This document shows positions 1 through 6,291 of a stretch of 9,719 bases of DNA, piece after piece. The notes under the pieces were generated by a model. It did not search any database, was not told where the DNA came from, and was given only the letters and a program-made list of their open reading frames with translations. This DNA is from Limiplasma merdipullorum. Lineage in GTDB: Bacteria; Bacillota; Clostridia; Christensenellales; Aristaeellaceae. Every line of letters begins with the position of its first letter. The stretch's first letter is position 1. A program made the position numbers and the translations under genes. The DNA lies in assembly GCA_018711955.1 (NCBI GenBank), contig DVHQ01000121.1:1-9719 (forward strand). The letters are read 5' to 3'.

Positions 1-578
1 CTTTCCATGCTGTTTCCCCAGATCTTGCGGGTAATGTAGGTATGGGTGAGCACCTTGCCCACGTTCTGGGCCAGCAGGCACAGCAGCTTGTACTCGATGG
101 GCGTAAGGTGCAGCTCCGCGCCTTGCAGGTACACGCAGCCAGCCGCATAGTCGATGCGCAGGCCGCCGTTGACAAACACCGAAGCCGCGGGTGCCGCCGC
201 TTCCGCCATCGCAGCCAGCCGCCTCTGCGTGGCGCGCAGGCGGGCCAGCAGTTCCTCGACCGAAAAGGGCTTTGTCAGATAATCATCCGCGCCAGCATCC
301 AGGGCGCTGATTTTATCCGCATCCTCGCTGCGCGCGCTGATAACGATGATGGGCGCGTTGGACCACGCGCGGATACGCGTAATTACCTCCACGCCATCCA
401 AATCAGGCAGGCCCAGGTCCAAAAGGATGATATCCGGGTTGTGAGAGGACGCCTCCAGAAGGGCCGCCTCGCCCGTAGCGGCCTCCAAATGGCGGTATCC
501 ATGCGCCTTGAGCGTGGTCGCGATCAGCGTGCGCACCGGCCGGTCATCCTCCACAGCCAGAATAAGCGGCTTATTCAT
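1..578 (-). CDS. kdpE: KdpE-type OmpR-family response regulator (C-terminus cut by window edge)
   Basis: This is the response regulator partner of KdpD; it takes phosphate from the kinase and binds promoter DNA. 192 residues are visible from the ATG at 578. The receiver domain (about 4-118) has the acidic pair D11/D12, the phospho-acceptor D54 in a LLDLGLPDLDG context, S81 and K103 in LTKPF. The winged-helix effector begins near residue 137, with TPIEYKLLCLLAQNVGKVLT at 159-178. KdpE proteins are about 225-235 residues, so some 30-40 residues lie outside the window. The start overlaps the kdpD stop (ATGAATAA, 571-578), and an AGGAGG-type site lies just upstream inside kdpD, so translation is probably coupled. 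The overlap and the KdpD identity support KdpE over a generic OmpR regulator. Its targets cannot be seen; the linked trkH-trkA operon is an inferred candidate. Confidence 0.93.
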   Translation of the reverse strand, partial: MNKPLILAVEDDRPVRTLIATTLKAHGYRHLEAATGEAALLEASSHNPDIILLDLGLPDLDGVEVITRIRAWSNAPIIVISARSEDADKISALDAGADDYLTKPFSVEELLARLRATQRRLAAMAEAAAPAASVFVNGGLRIDYAAGCVYLQGAELHLTPIEYKLLCLLAQNVGKVLTHTYITRKIWGNSME

Positions 579-3165
579 GCCATTGCACCTCCTCGGCAGG
601 CAGGGTAAAACGGAATACCGCGCCATGCGGCTGGTTCTGCGAAAGGGAGATCGTGCCTCCGTGGGCGGTGATGATGGAACGGCACAGCGCCAGTCCCAGC
701 CCCAGACTGCGGCGGCTGTCGGCGGCGCGGTTGGAACCACTGAAGAACATATCGAACACCCTGTCCCCCACCTCCGGCGGCACGCCCGGCCCGTCGTCGG
801 CAATGGAAATGGCCACCATCTTGCCCTCGCGCGCGGCTGTGACGGCAATATGCGAACCCGGAGGGGTATATTTGAGCGCATTATCCACGATATTGACCAC
901 CACCTGCACGATCAGCCGCGCATCGGCACGGGCCATGAGCCACTCGTCGGTACAATGGAAGGTGATGGTATGGTCCGTGCGGCCCCTGCCCACGTGGTTC
1001 AGCGCTTCGGTCACAATTTCCTCCACCAGCTCTGCCGACGGACGAAGCGCCATGCGCCCGTCCTCGATGCGCGTGACGGAAAGCAGGTTCTCAACCACGT
1101 TGATAAGCCAAAGCGAATCGTCGTAGATATCGGAATAGAGCTGACGGCGGGTGTCCTCGTCAAAGTCCGCGCCGTTGGAAAGCAGGTTGCTGGCATTGCC
1201 GGATATGGCGGTCAGCGGCGTGCGCAGGTCATGCGAGATGGCGCGCAGCATATTGGCGCGCAGCTGCTCGTTTTTGGCCAGGACGGCGGCTCGCTCCTTT
1301 TCGGCGGCGTTCTGCAGGTTTTCCAGCGCCAGGGCGCATTCACCCAGAATCGACAGAAGAATGCTGTGTTCGAAGGGGTCCAGCGGCGCTCCCTGCGCCG
1401 CCACCCCCACCGCGCCATAGACCCGCTCGCCGACCCGGATGGCCAGGTACAGGCATTGGGCCTTCGAGAACGTATCGGTAGTGGCGCCGGCGTGTTTGTT
1501 GTTTTTCATGGCCCATATGGCCACGGTGCGCTCATCCTCGGTCAGGAGATCGGCGGCGGGCTTCTGTCCGGCAGGAAACACCTGCGGCTCCGCCTCCGGC
1601 GCGGGATAAATGACCACATCGCGCCCCAGCAGCTTGACCAGCTGCCCTGCCATGGCGGCCACTACAGCCTGCCGGTCCCCGGCTCGGGCCAGCAGCTGAT
1701 CGGTATCGAAGAGCACCTTGGTACGGTAGGCGGTCTGTGCCGACTCGCGGGCATGGCTTTTGAGCTTCGACGCCAGGTTGCCCGATAGCGTGGCTGTGAG
1801 GAACATGATGAGAAACGTGACGGGATATTCCTTGCCGTAGACCGCCAGGGTAAATTGCGGCGCGATGAAGAGCAGGTTGAACGCCACCACGCTGACCGCC
1901 GCAGCGGCCATGCTGTACGCCATATGCGAGGTGACAACCGAAGTAATCAGCACGGCCAGCAGATAGGCCATGATGATGGTTGCCTCCCCAAACCCCAGCC
2001 GGTCGAAGGCGAAGCCCAGCAGCGTGGCTCCCAGCAGCGCCAGCAGGCATTTGAGCACATCGGCCACGGTAAGCGAAAAGCGCCTTTCCGGCGCGCCATG
2101 CGGGGTATAGCGCGCCTGAGCGGCTCCGTCAGGAATGATGTGGATGTCCAGCGAAGGCGCGTAGGCTATCAGCCGGTCGGTGAGCGAAAGGCGGCCGGGC
2201 AGCCGCCTGCGCCCCGCTGCGCTGCGCCCCAGCACAATGCGCGAAACGCCCGACAGCCTTGCAAATTCCGCAATCTGATAGGCCACGTCGCTGCCATAGA
2301 CGGTCTCCAGGGTTGCGCCCAGATGACGGGCCAGGCGCATGTTGCGCCTGAGACGCTCCTGGTCCTGGGCAGAGAGCTTTTCAGCCTGCGGCGTGCGCAC
2401 GTACAGCGCCGTAAAATCGCCGTGAAACGCCCCGGCCATGCGCGCCGCCGTACGGATGATGCGCGCGTTGGACGGCGCAGACGACAGGCAGGCCAGAATA
2501 TGCTCCTCCGCAAGACCTGCGCCGGGCCCCACGGGTCGGGGTTCAGCCCGGTCCAGGCGGTCGGCGCAGCGGCGCAGCGCCATTTCGCGCAGAGCGGTAA
2601 GCTGCACGACGGAAAGGCCGTCCGGCGCCTCTCCCCTCCGGCGGATCAGCTCGGCGGGCTCCACGTCCAGAAACGTTACCTCGTCCGCTCCATCGAATAC
2701 CGAATCGGGAATGTGTTCCTGTACCGCGGCGCCCGTCACGGCGTCCACCGCGTCGCTCAGGCTTTCGATGTTCTGCACGTTTACCGTGGCATACACATCC
2801 ATCCCCGCTTTAAGCAGCTCCGCTACATCCTGGCTGCGGTGGCTGTGGCGGCTGCCTGCCCTGTTTCGATGCGCCAGGTCGTCTACCAATACCAGCGTTG
2901 GTGCGCGCGCCAGCACCGCGTCCAGGTCGATTTCTCCGTCCTTTGCCAGCGCGGGTCCGGCCAGACGCTCCAGCGCGGCCAGCAGGCGCGCCGTGCAGGC
3001 GTGCCCGTGCGGGTCTACCACGCCGGCGGCCACGTCCGTACCCTGCCCTTTCTGCCGCATGGCCTGCTTCAGCATGGCGCAGGTTTTGCCCGCGCCGGGC
3101 GCGTAACTCACAAACAGCTTGAGCCTGCCGCGCCTCTCCGCGGCGGTCCGACCGGCTTCCGTCAT
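571..3165 (-). CDS. kdpD: Sensor histidine kinase KdpD, full length
   Basis: This is a membrane sensor kinase for potassium limitation or turgor, 864 residues, close to the usual full-length size. The N-terminal KdpD domain has a P-loop ending APGAGKT (22-28), a Walker B-like LVDDLAH (93-99) and the conserved GSRHSHRSQDV stretch (104-114). A universal stress protein domain covers about 221-346. The DUF4118 four-helix membrane bundle covers about 368-463, followed by a GAF-like region (about 485-615). The kinase core has H645 in ISHDLRTPL, an N box with N758 and N762, a G1 box DDGPGV (790-795) and a G2 box LGLGLAL (821-827). All catalytic motifs are intact. The ATG at 3165 is preceded by GGGAGGTGA. 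The last 8 nt overlap kdpE. No kdpFABC gene is in the window; the genes upstream encode a Trk/Ktr transporter. The USP domain contains S228-S229-A230 followed 21 residues later by FTALY (251-255), close to the c-di-AMP motif of KdpD. Confidence 0.97.
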   Translation of the reverse strand: MTEAGRTAAERRGRLKLFVSYAPGAGKTCAMLKQAMRQKGQGTDVAAGVVDPHGHACTARLLAALERLAGPALAKDGEIDLDAVLARAPTLVLVDDLAHRNRAGSRHSHRSQDVAELLKAGMDVYATVNVQNIESLSDAVDAVTGAAVQEHIPDSVFDGADEVTFLDVEPAELIRRRGEAPDGLSVVQLTALREMALRRCADRLDRAEPRPVGPGAGLAEEHILACLSSAPSNARIIRTAARMAGAFHGDFTALYVRTPQAEKLSAQDQERLRRNMRLARHLGATLETVYGSDVAYQIAEFARLSGVSRIVLGRSAAGRRRLPGRLSLTDRLIAYAPSLDIHIIPDGAAQARYTPHGAPERRFSLTVADVLKCLLALLGATLLGFAFDRLGFGEATIIMAYLLAVLITSVVTSHMAYSMAAAAVSVVAFNLLFIAPQFTLAVYGKEYPVTFLIMFLTATLSGNLASKLKSHARESAQTAYRTKVLFDTDQLLARAGDRQAVVAAMAGQLVKLLGRDVVIYPAPEAEPQVFPAGQKPAADLLTEDERTVAIWAMKNNKHAGATTDTFSKAQCLYLAIRVGERVYGAVGVAAQGAPLDPFEHSILLSILGECALALENLQNAAEKERAAVLAKNEQLRANMLRAISHDLRTPLTAISGNASNLLSNGADFDEDTRRQLYSDIYDDSLWLINVVENLLSVTRIEDGRMALRPSAELVEEIVTEALNHVGRGRTDHTITFHCTDEWLMARADARLIVQVVVNIVDNALKYTPPGSHIAVTAAREGKMVAISIADDGPGVPPEVGDRVFDMFFSGSNRAADSRRSLGLGLALCRSIITAHGGTISLSQNQPHGAVFRFTLPAEEVQWHE

Positions 3166-3188
3166 GCGCCCTCACCTCCCGACGTGCC

Positions 3189-3217
3189 ATTATACCATCA
3201 TTACGCGGTTTTGTGCC
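3189..3217 (-). promoter_or_regulatory. Extended -10 promoter in front of kdpD
   Basis: On the minus strand a perfect TATAAT (3194-3189) is preceded by TGG (3197-3195), giving an extended -10 element TGnTATAAT. At 17 bp spacing the -35 position reads GGCACA (3217-3212), only 3 of 6 matches, which is tolerable with an extended -10. Transcription would start around 3182, leaving a leader of about 17-20 nt that carries the kdpD ribosome binding site. This would let kdpDE be expressed apart from trkH-trkA. The element lies in the space after trkA, overlapping the tail of the possible small ORF. Confidence 0.6.
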
Positions 3218-3319
3218 AGCTTCACAGACCACGCTGCGCGCCAAAAACGCGTCCACCCGGCCCATCAGCCAGTAACCCGCCGCCAGAAACAGCGCCAGAC
3301 ATCCGATCAGCAGCGCCAT
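3190..3319 (-). CDS. Possible small one-helix membrane peptide between trkA and kdpD (end uncertain, perhaps frameshifted)
   Basis: An ATG at 3319 follows a strong site, GGAGG with 7 nt spacing, and starts 25 nt after the trkA stop. The first 31 codons encode a clear membrane helix (about residues 2-19), then MGRVDAFLA and a basic end, the layout of a small membrane protein. The frame does not stop before kdpD: read as given it stays open to 2810 (169 residues) and overlaps kdpD by some 350 bp, which looks artefactual. A run of five T (3247-3243) lies in codons 25-26. Losing one T would give the tail ending KLAQNRVMMV and a TAA at 3192-3190, 24 nt before the kdpD ATG, making a 42-residue peptide. 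The listed end uses that hypothetical stop. I do not recognise a named family. A role as an accessory peptide of the transporter or of KdpD is only inferred from position. Confidence 0.4.
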
Positions 3320-3344
3320 GCTCAGCCCTCCTTGCGGGAGCTTC

Positions 3345-3992
3345 TCAAAGGTGGAAACAGCGCTGGATGGCCTGGTTGCTGCCCAGCACCAGCACCGTTT
3401 CATCACGCAGAAGCATCGTATCCGAAGCCACGTTTGCGTTCATCTTTCCCTGCCGTTTCACGGCCAGCACATTCAGCCCATATTTGCGCCGCACGTCCAG
3501 ATCGCCCACGGTGCGGCCGGCCCAGGCTTCCGGCACCGCCACCTCCACAATGGCGTGGTCGGCGTTCAGCTCAATATAGTCAAAGATGTGGTCCGAGCTG
3601 TAACGGATGGCCGTCCAGGCCGCCAGCTGCTTTTCGGGGTAGACCACCTCATCCGCGCCGTTGCGCAGGAGAAACTTGGCGTGCACGTCGCGCGCCGCGC
3701 GCGCTACCACAAAGCGCGCGCCCAGGTCCTTCAGCAGCGAGGTGGTTTCCAGTGAGCTTTGAAAATCGTCTCCGATAGCCACGATGCACACATCGAAATT
3801 GCGCACCCCCAGCGACGCCATGAACTCCTCGTTCTTGCTGTCGCCGATCTGCGCGCTGGTCACATAGGGCAAAGCCGCTTCCACGCACTCCTCGCGCCAG
3901 TCTACGGCCATAACCTGATGCCTGAGCTCATGCAGCTTGATGGCAATATGGCGTCCAAACCGTCCCAGACCGATCAGCAAAATGGATTTCAT
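3345..3992 (-). CDS. TrkA/KtrA-type potassium uptake regulatory subunit (RCK protein)
   Basis: This cytosolic ring-forming subunit gates the TrkH/KtrB channel in response to nucleotides. It has 215 residues, typical of single-unit KtrA/KtrC proteins (E. coli TrkA is about twice as long with duplicated domains). The Rossmann fold starts at once: GLGRFG at 8-13, and the acidic D31 ends the second strand, as in NAD(H)-binding RCK domains. The RCK_N domain spans about 1-125 and the RCK_C domain about 135-213; RCK_C of KtrA proteins is a known c-di-AMP site in other Firmicutes, but this is not shown here. The frame is open to 4079, but the ATG at 3992 is chosen because the fold begins there, it follows an AGGAGAGG site, and the longer start would overlap trkH. 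It lies 19 nt after the trkH stop, so the two are surely co-transcribed. KtrA or TrkA naming is equally acceptable. Confidence 0.95.
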   Translation of the reverse strand: MKSILLIGLGRFGRHIAIKLHELRHQVMAVDWREECVEAALPYVTSAQIGDSKNEEFMASLGVRNFDVCIVAIGDDFQSSLETTSLLKDLGARFVVARAARDVHAKFLLRNGADEVVYPEKQLAAWTAIRYSSDHIFDYIELNADHAIVEVAVPEAWAGRTVGDLDVRRKYGLNVLAVKRQGKMNANVASDTMLLRDETVLVLGSNQAIQRCFHL

Positions 3993-4011
3993 CTTTATCC
4001 TCTCCTTTTCC

Positions 4012-5349
4012 CTATCCCACGGTGATTTTTTCACGAGGCAACTTGGAGGCGCAGGGGCGCTTACCCGCCAGTGCTGCAAAGATCAGCGTCAGTCCTCCCA
4101 CTCTTCCAAAGAACATCAGCGCGATCAAAATAGCGCGCGAGGGGCCGCCCAGTCCCGGCGTGAGGCCCAGCGTGAGGCCCACCGTACCAATGGCCGAAGC
4201 CGCCTCAAACAGGCAATCCACCACCGGCAGGTCCTCCATGGCGCTGATGGCCAGCCCGCCCAGCAGGAACATCGACAGATACAAAAGCAGGATGGCCGCC
4301 GCGTTGCGCAGGGCATCGCCCTCAATGCGCCGGCCGAAGCAGCGTGGTTCCTCTCGCCTGGAAAACACCGCCGCGGCCGAAAACAAAAGCACGGCCAGCG
4401 TGGTGGTTTTCATGCCACCTGCCGTGGAGCCCGGTGATCCGCCGATGAGCATGAGCATAACCAGCACCATCTGGCCCACCTCGCTTAGCGCGGTCAGATC
4501 AATGGTGTTGAAGCCTGCCGTGCGCGGCGTGATGGATTGGAACAGGGCACTGAGCACGCGCTCGCTCACAGGCAGCGCGTCGGAAAGCTCAAAAGCATAA
4601 AAATATGCCGCGGGCAGCACGATCAGTGCAAAGGTGACGCAGAGAATCACCTTGCTTTGCAGTCGGTAGGCGCGCAAATGCAGCCCGTTGGTGCGAATGT
4701 CTTCCCAGGTAAGAAAGCCGATGCCTCCCACCACGATCAGCCCCGCGATGGTCAGGCTGACCACCGGGTTACCCGCGTAAGCCACGAGGGATGAATAGGG
4801 CGCCCGTACGCCCATAAGATCAAACCCCGCATTGCAAAACGCGGAAATGGAATGGAACACCGAGTACCACACGCCCTGCCCCACGCCAAACTCCGGAACG
4901 AACACGATCGCCAGCAGCATGGCGCCCACCAGCTCGATCAGCAGGCTGCCCCGCACGATAAAGCCCGTCAGCCGCACCACGCCGCCCACATGATGCGCCG
5001 AAATGGCTTCCTGCATGGTGCTGCGCTGCATCAGGCTGATCTTTTTGCCCGAAATCATGGCAATGGCTACCGCCACCGTAACCACGCCCATGCCGCCGAT
5101 TTGAATCAGTATCAAAATGACCGCCTGTCCGAACTCCGACCAGTACAATGCGGTATCTTGCACCACCAGACCGGTGACGCACACGGCGGAGGTAGCGGTG
5201 AACAGCGCGTCGGAAAAGTTGGCGCTGCCCGGCACGCGGCTCGCAAAGGGAAGCGTCAGCAGCGCCGCGCCCAGCAAAATCACCGTAGCAAAACCGGCGA
5301 TAATGATCTGCGCGGAAGAAAAATGAACACGTTCCAGGACCTTCGTCAT
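4012..5349 (-). CDS. TrkH/KtrB-type potassium channel subunit
   Basis: This is the membrane subunit for K+ uptake of the Trk/Ktr/HKT superfamily, 445 residues, the size of KtrB rather than the longer proteobacterial TrkH. Four repeated pore units are visible with their filter glycines: CVTGL (G60), CNAGFD (G175), RTAGFN (G279) and GTVGLT (G391). The intramembrane gate region GGSPGSTAGGMKT (303-315) that follows the third pore is intact. About eight or more hydrophobic helices surround these. The ATG at 5349 is preferred to a TTG four codons earlier, because GAGG sits 6 nt before the ATG and almost touches the TTG. It is the first gene of the minus-strand operon, followed 19 nt later by its RCK partner. 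Together they form a complete uptake system, probably K+/Na+ coupled or channel-like; ion coupling cannot be told from sequence. Confidence 0.96.
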   Translation of the reverse strand: MTKVLERVHFSSAQIIIAGFATVILLGAALLTLPFASRVPGSANFSDALFTATSAVCVTGLVVQDTALYWSEFGQAVILILIQIGGMGVVTVAVAIAMISGKKISLMQRSTMQEAISAHHVGGVVRLTGFIVRGSLLIELVGAMLLAIVFVPEFGVGQGVWYSVFHSISAFCNAGFDLMGVRAPYSSLVAYAGNPVVSLTIAGLIVVGGIGFLTWEDIRTNGLHLRAYRLQSKVILCVTFALIVLPAAYFYAFELSDALPVSERVLSALFQSITPRTAGFNTIDLTALSEVGQMVLVMLMLIGGSPGSTAGGMKTTTLAVLLFSAAAVFSRREEPRCFGRRIEGDALRNAAAILLLYLSMFLLGGLAISAMEDLPVVDCLFEAASAIGTVGLTLGLTPGLGGPSRAILIALMFFGRVGGLTLIFAALAGKRPCASKLPREKITVG

Positions 5350-5432
5350 AACAATCCTCAACCTCTTCTACAGGGGAGTACGGCTTGATTATGACATGGC
5401 TCGCATAAAGACAGCATGAAAACTGCGGGTCC

Positions 5433-5462
5433 GGTATAAAGATCGGATTAAGGTTTCGACAA
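5433..5462 (-). promoter_or_regulatory. Weak candidate promoter for the trkH-trkA-kdpDE operon
   Basis: On the minus strand TTGTCG (5462-5457) and TATACC (5438-5433) are separated by 18 bp. Each matches 4 of 6 consensus bases. It sits just past the T-run of the upstream terminator and about 85 nt before the trkH ATG, where a promoter would be expected. A CATAAT hexamer nearer the gene (around 5394-5389) lacks a partner at the right distance. The choice is uncertain. Confidence 0.3.
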
Positions 5463-5470
5463 AAAGCGCC

Positions 5471-5509
5471 AAAAAAAGCCTCCCGGCGGGAGAACCTCTC
5501 GCCAGAGGC
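5471..5509 (-). terminator. Intrinsic terminator after the DUF1836 gene
   Basis: On the minus strand two hairpins follow each other: CCTCT-GGCG-AGAGG (5508-5495) and CTCCC-GCC-GGGAG (5492-5480). Then come GC and seven T (5477-5471). The second hairpin plus the T-run is a textbook rho-independent terminator. An outer GCCTC/GAGGC pairing could merge the two into one long stem. It lies about 165 nt past the DUF1836 stop and about 120 nt before trkH, so it separates the two genes or acts as an attenuator for the second. Confidence 0.8.
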
Positions 5510-5692
5510 ATCAGGCGGCTGACAAGTGCACGTTTTTTAAATCCCATTTTCCGCGCCCTTCAGGCGCTCACAGAAACCATTGCGGCATAAGATTTTCAGA
5601 AGTTCCCCAAAAGCCCCGGCAGGATGCGCAGGAAAGCGCAACCGATGAGGCAGCCGGCCCCCCGCTTCCTCTCTGTCAGCCGCCTGACGCCT
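5506..5692. repeat. 19-bp imperfect inverted repeat enclosing about 150 bp
   Basis: Positions 5506-5524 and 5674-5692 are inverted copies with one mismatch (18 of 19). The perfect core is 14 bp, TCAGGCGGCTGACA at 5511-5524, with its complement at 5674-5687. The right copy overlaps the last codons and stop of the DUF1836 gene. In minus-strand RNA the copies would close a large helix around internal hairpins, ending next to the terminator. I see no clear target-site duplication outside the copies, so a miniature transposon is not favoured. Confidence 0.7.
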
Positions 5693-6230
5693 GCGTTTCG
5701 CTCTCCTGTGCGCGCAGGTAGCGCAGGTATTGCGACAGATAAATCTTGTGCGCCACCGCAAACCCGGCCGAACGCACCAGATGAGTCTCCCGCGCATGCG
5801 TGCGGCTGGAATCGGGCCGTAGCGGCGCACCGTTGAACACATGGGCCAGAATGCTTTCCAGCTCCGTGCAGAAATAATCGTAGGCCACGGCCACGTTAAA
5901 CTCCGTGCGCCGCTGCAGGGCAATCAGCTGCTGAATGTCCCCGATGGCAATCACCTGCTTGCTCAGGCACACAAAGATCAGATAAGCCGCGTGCTCCCGG
6001 CCATAGCGCTTGCCCTCGGGCCGGGGGATTACGCCCTGGCGCGCATAGTTGCCCACCATGGTGGCGGTGATCCACTTTTCCCCGTCCGCGCCCATCAGGG
6101 GAGCCAGCGTCTTTTCCACCAGCGCGATCAGCTGGTCAATGTACAGGCGAAAATCCGGCAGATCTGCATAGCGCGGCAGGCGAAAGGCCTCGATCTCCCT
6201 GCAAAAGGCGGACTCCTCGAACCGTTCCAC
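5676..6230 (-). CDS. DUF1836 family protein, putative helix-turn-helix regulator
   Basis: The protein has 184 residues and matches the DUF1836 pattern of Firmicutes. The N-terminal part has FRLPRYADLPDFRLYIDQLI (16-35). A MerR-like helix-turn-helix region at about 52-105 carries the diagnostic TATMVGNYARQGVIPRP (55-71), then GKRYGREHAAYLI (73-85) and KQVIAIGDIQQLI (91-103). The C-terminal half is helical and not recognisable. Members are thought to be DNA-binding regulators, mostly uncharacterised. The GTG at 6230 is chosen because GGAGGAGG precedes it by about 7 nt and the conserved domain begins soon after. It is transcribed divergently from a DegV gene with a shared -35 region, so autoregulation and control of degV are plausible inferences. 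It ends 165 nt before a strong terminator. Confidence 0.85.
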   Translation of the reverse strand: MERFEESAFCREIEAFRLPRYADLPDFRLYIDQLIALVEKTLAPLMGADGEKWITATMVGNYARQGVIPRPEGKRYGREHAAYLIFVCLSKQVIAIGDIQQLIALQRRTEFNVAVAYDYFCTELESILAHVFNGAPLRPDSSRTHARETHLVRSAGFAVAHKIYLSQYLRYLRAQESETQASGG

Positions 6231-6262
6231 GCGCTTCCCTCCTCCGTACGTGCGGTGGTCTC

Positions 6263-6291
6263 ATCATAGCATAAAAAAATCCCCTTGACAA
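6263..6291 (-). promoter_or_regulatory. Sigma-A type promoter for the DUF1836 gene
   Basis: On the minus strand TTGTCA (6291-6286) and TATGAT (6268-6263) are separated by exactly 17 bp, each with 5 of 6 consensus matches. Transcription would start near 6256, giving a leader of about 25 nt that contains the GGAGGAGG site. Its -35 box is essentially the complement of the -35 box of the opposite promoter. Confidence 0.8.

Larger units (their letters stand above)
5350..5675. other. 326-bp intergenic region with repeat, hairpins, terminator and candidate promoter
   Basis: No convincing protein gene lies here. Read on the minus strand it contains, in order: the 5' arm of a long inverted repeat overlapping the DUF1836 stop; a nested arm CCGGC/GCCGG (5659-5655 with 5620-5616) around TGCGC/GCGCA; a hairpin GCGCC-TGAAG-GGCGC (5567-5553); an AT-rich patch; the 3' arm of the repeat; the terminator at 5509-5471; and the approach to trkH. 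The plain reading is the DUF1836 3' untranslated region, its terminator, and the trkH promoter and leader. Confidence 0.6.

Noticed and set aside
508..1788. Open frame of 426 codons on the plus strand, antisense to the kdpD kinase core
   Set aside because: It is a shadow of kdpD: low-complexity basic composition and no recognisable motif.
1855..3579. Open frame of 574 codons on the plus strand, antisense to kdpD and trkA
   Set aside because: GC-rich coding DNA keeps antisense frames open. The translation is rich in Arg, Gln, His and Pro with no domain, and there is no ribosome binding site or promoter. kdpD and trkA opposite are certain.
4158..4181. Perfect 12-bp tandem duplication in trkH
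   Set aside because: It encodes the GLTLGLT stretch of the fourth pore, and related proteins have a similar Gly-Leu-Ser/Thr repeat there. It is best explained by protein constraint.
5389..5547. 52-codon minus-strand frame in the DUF1836-trkH gap
   Set aside because: It runs straight through the terminator hairpin and T-run, has only a poor GCGGAAA upstream site, and its composition (many Arg, Leu, Ser) resembles chance translation.
5510..5692. ydaO-type c-di-AMP riboswitch
   Set aside because: Only short fragments resemble the consensus, and the conserved 3' core is absent by eye. It is kept as an open structural question in the findings, not as a call.
5537..5923. 128-codon minus-strand frame extending past the DUF1836 stop
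   Set aside because: Most of it is the out-of-frame shadow of the DUF1836 gene. The piece beyond the stop shows no motif and ends in the hairpin-rich gap. A C-terminal extension by frameshift cannot be excluded but has no support.
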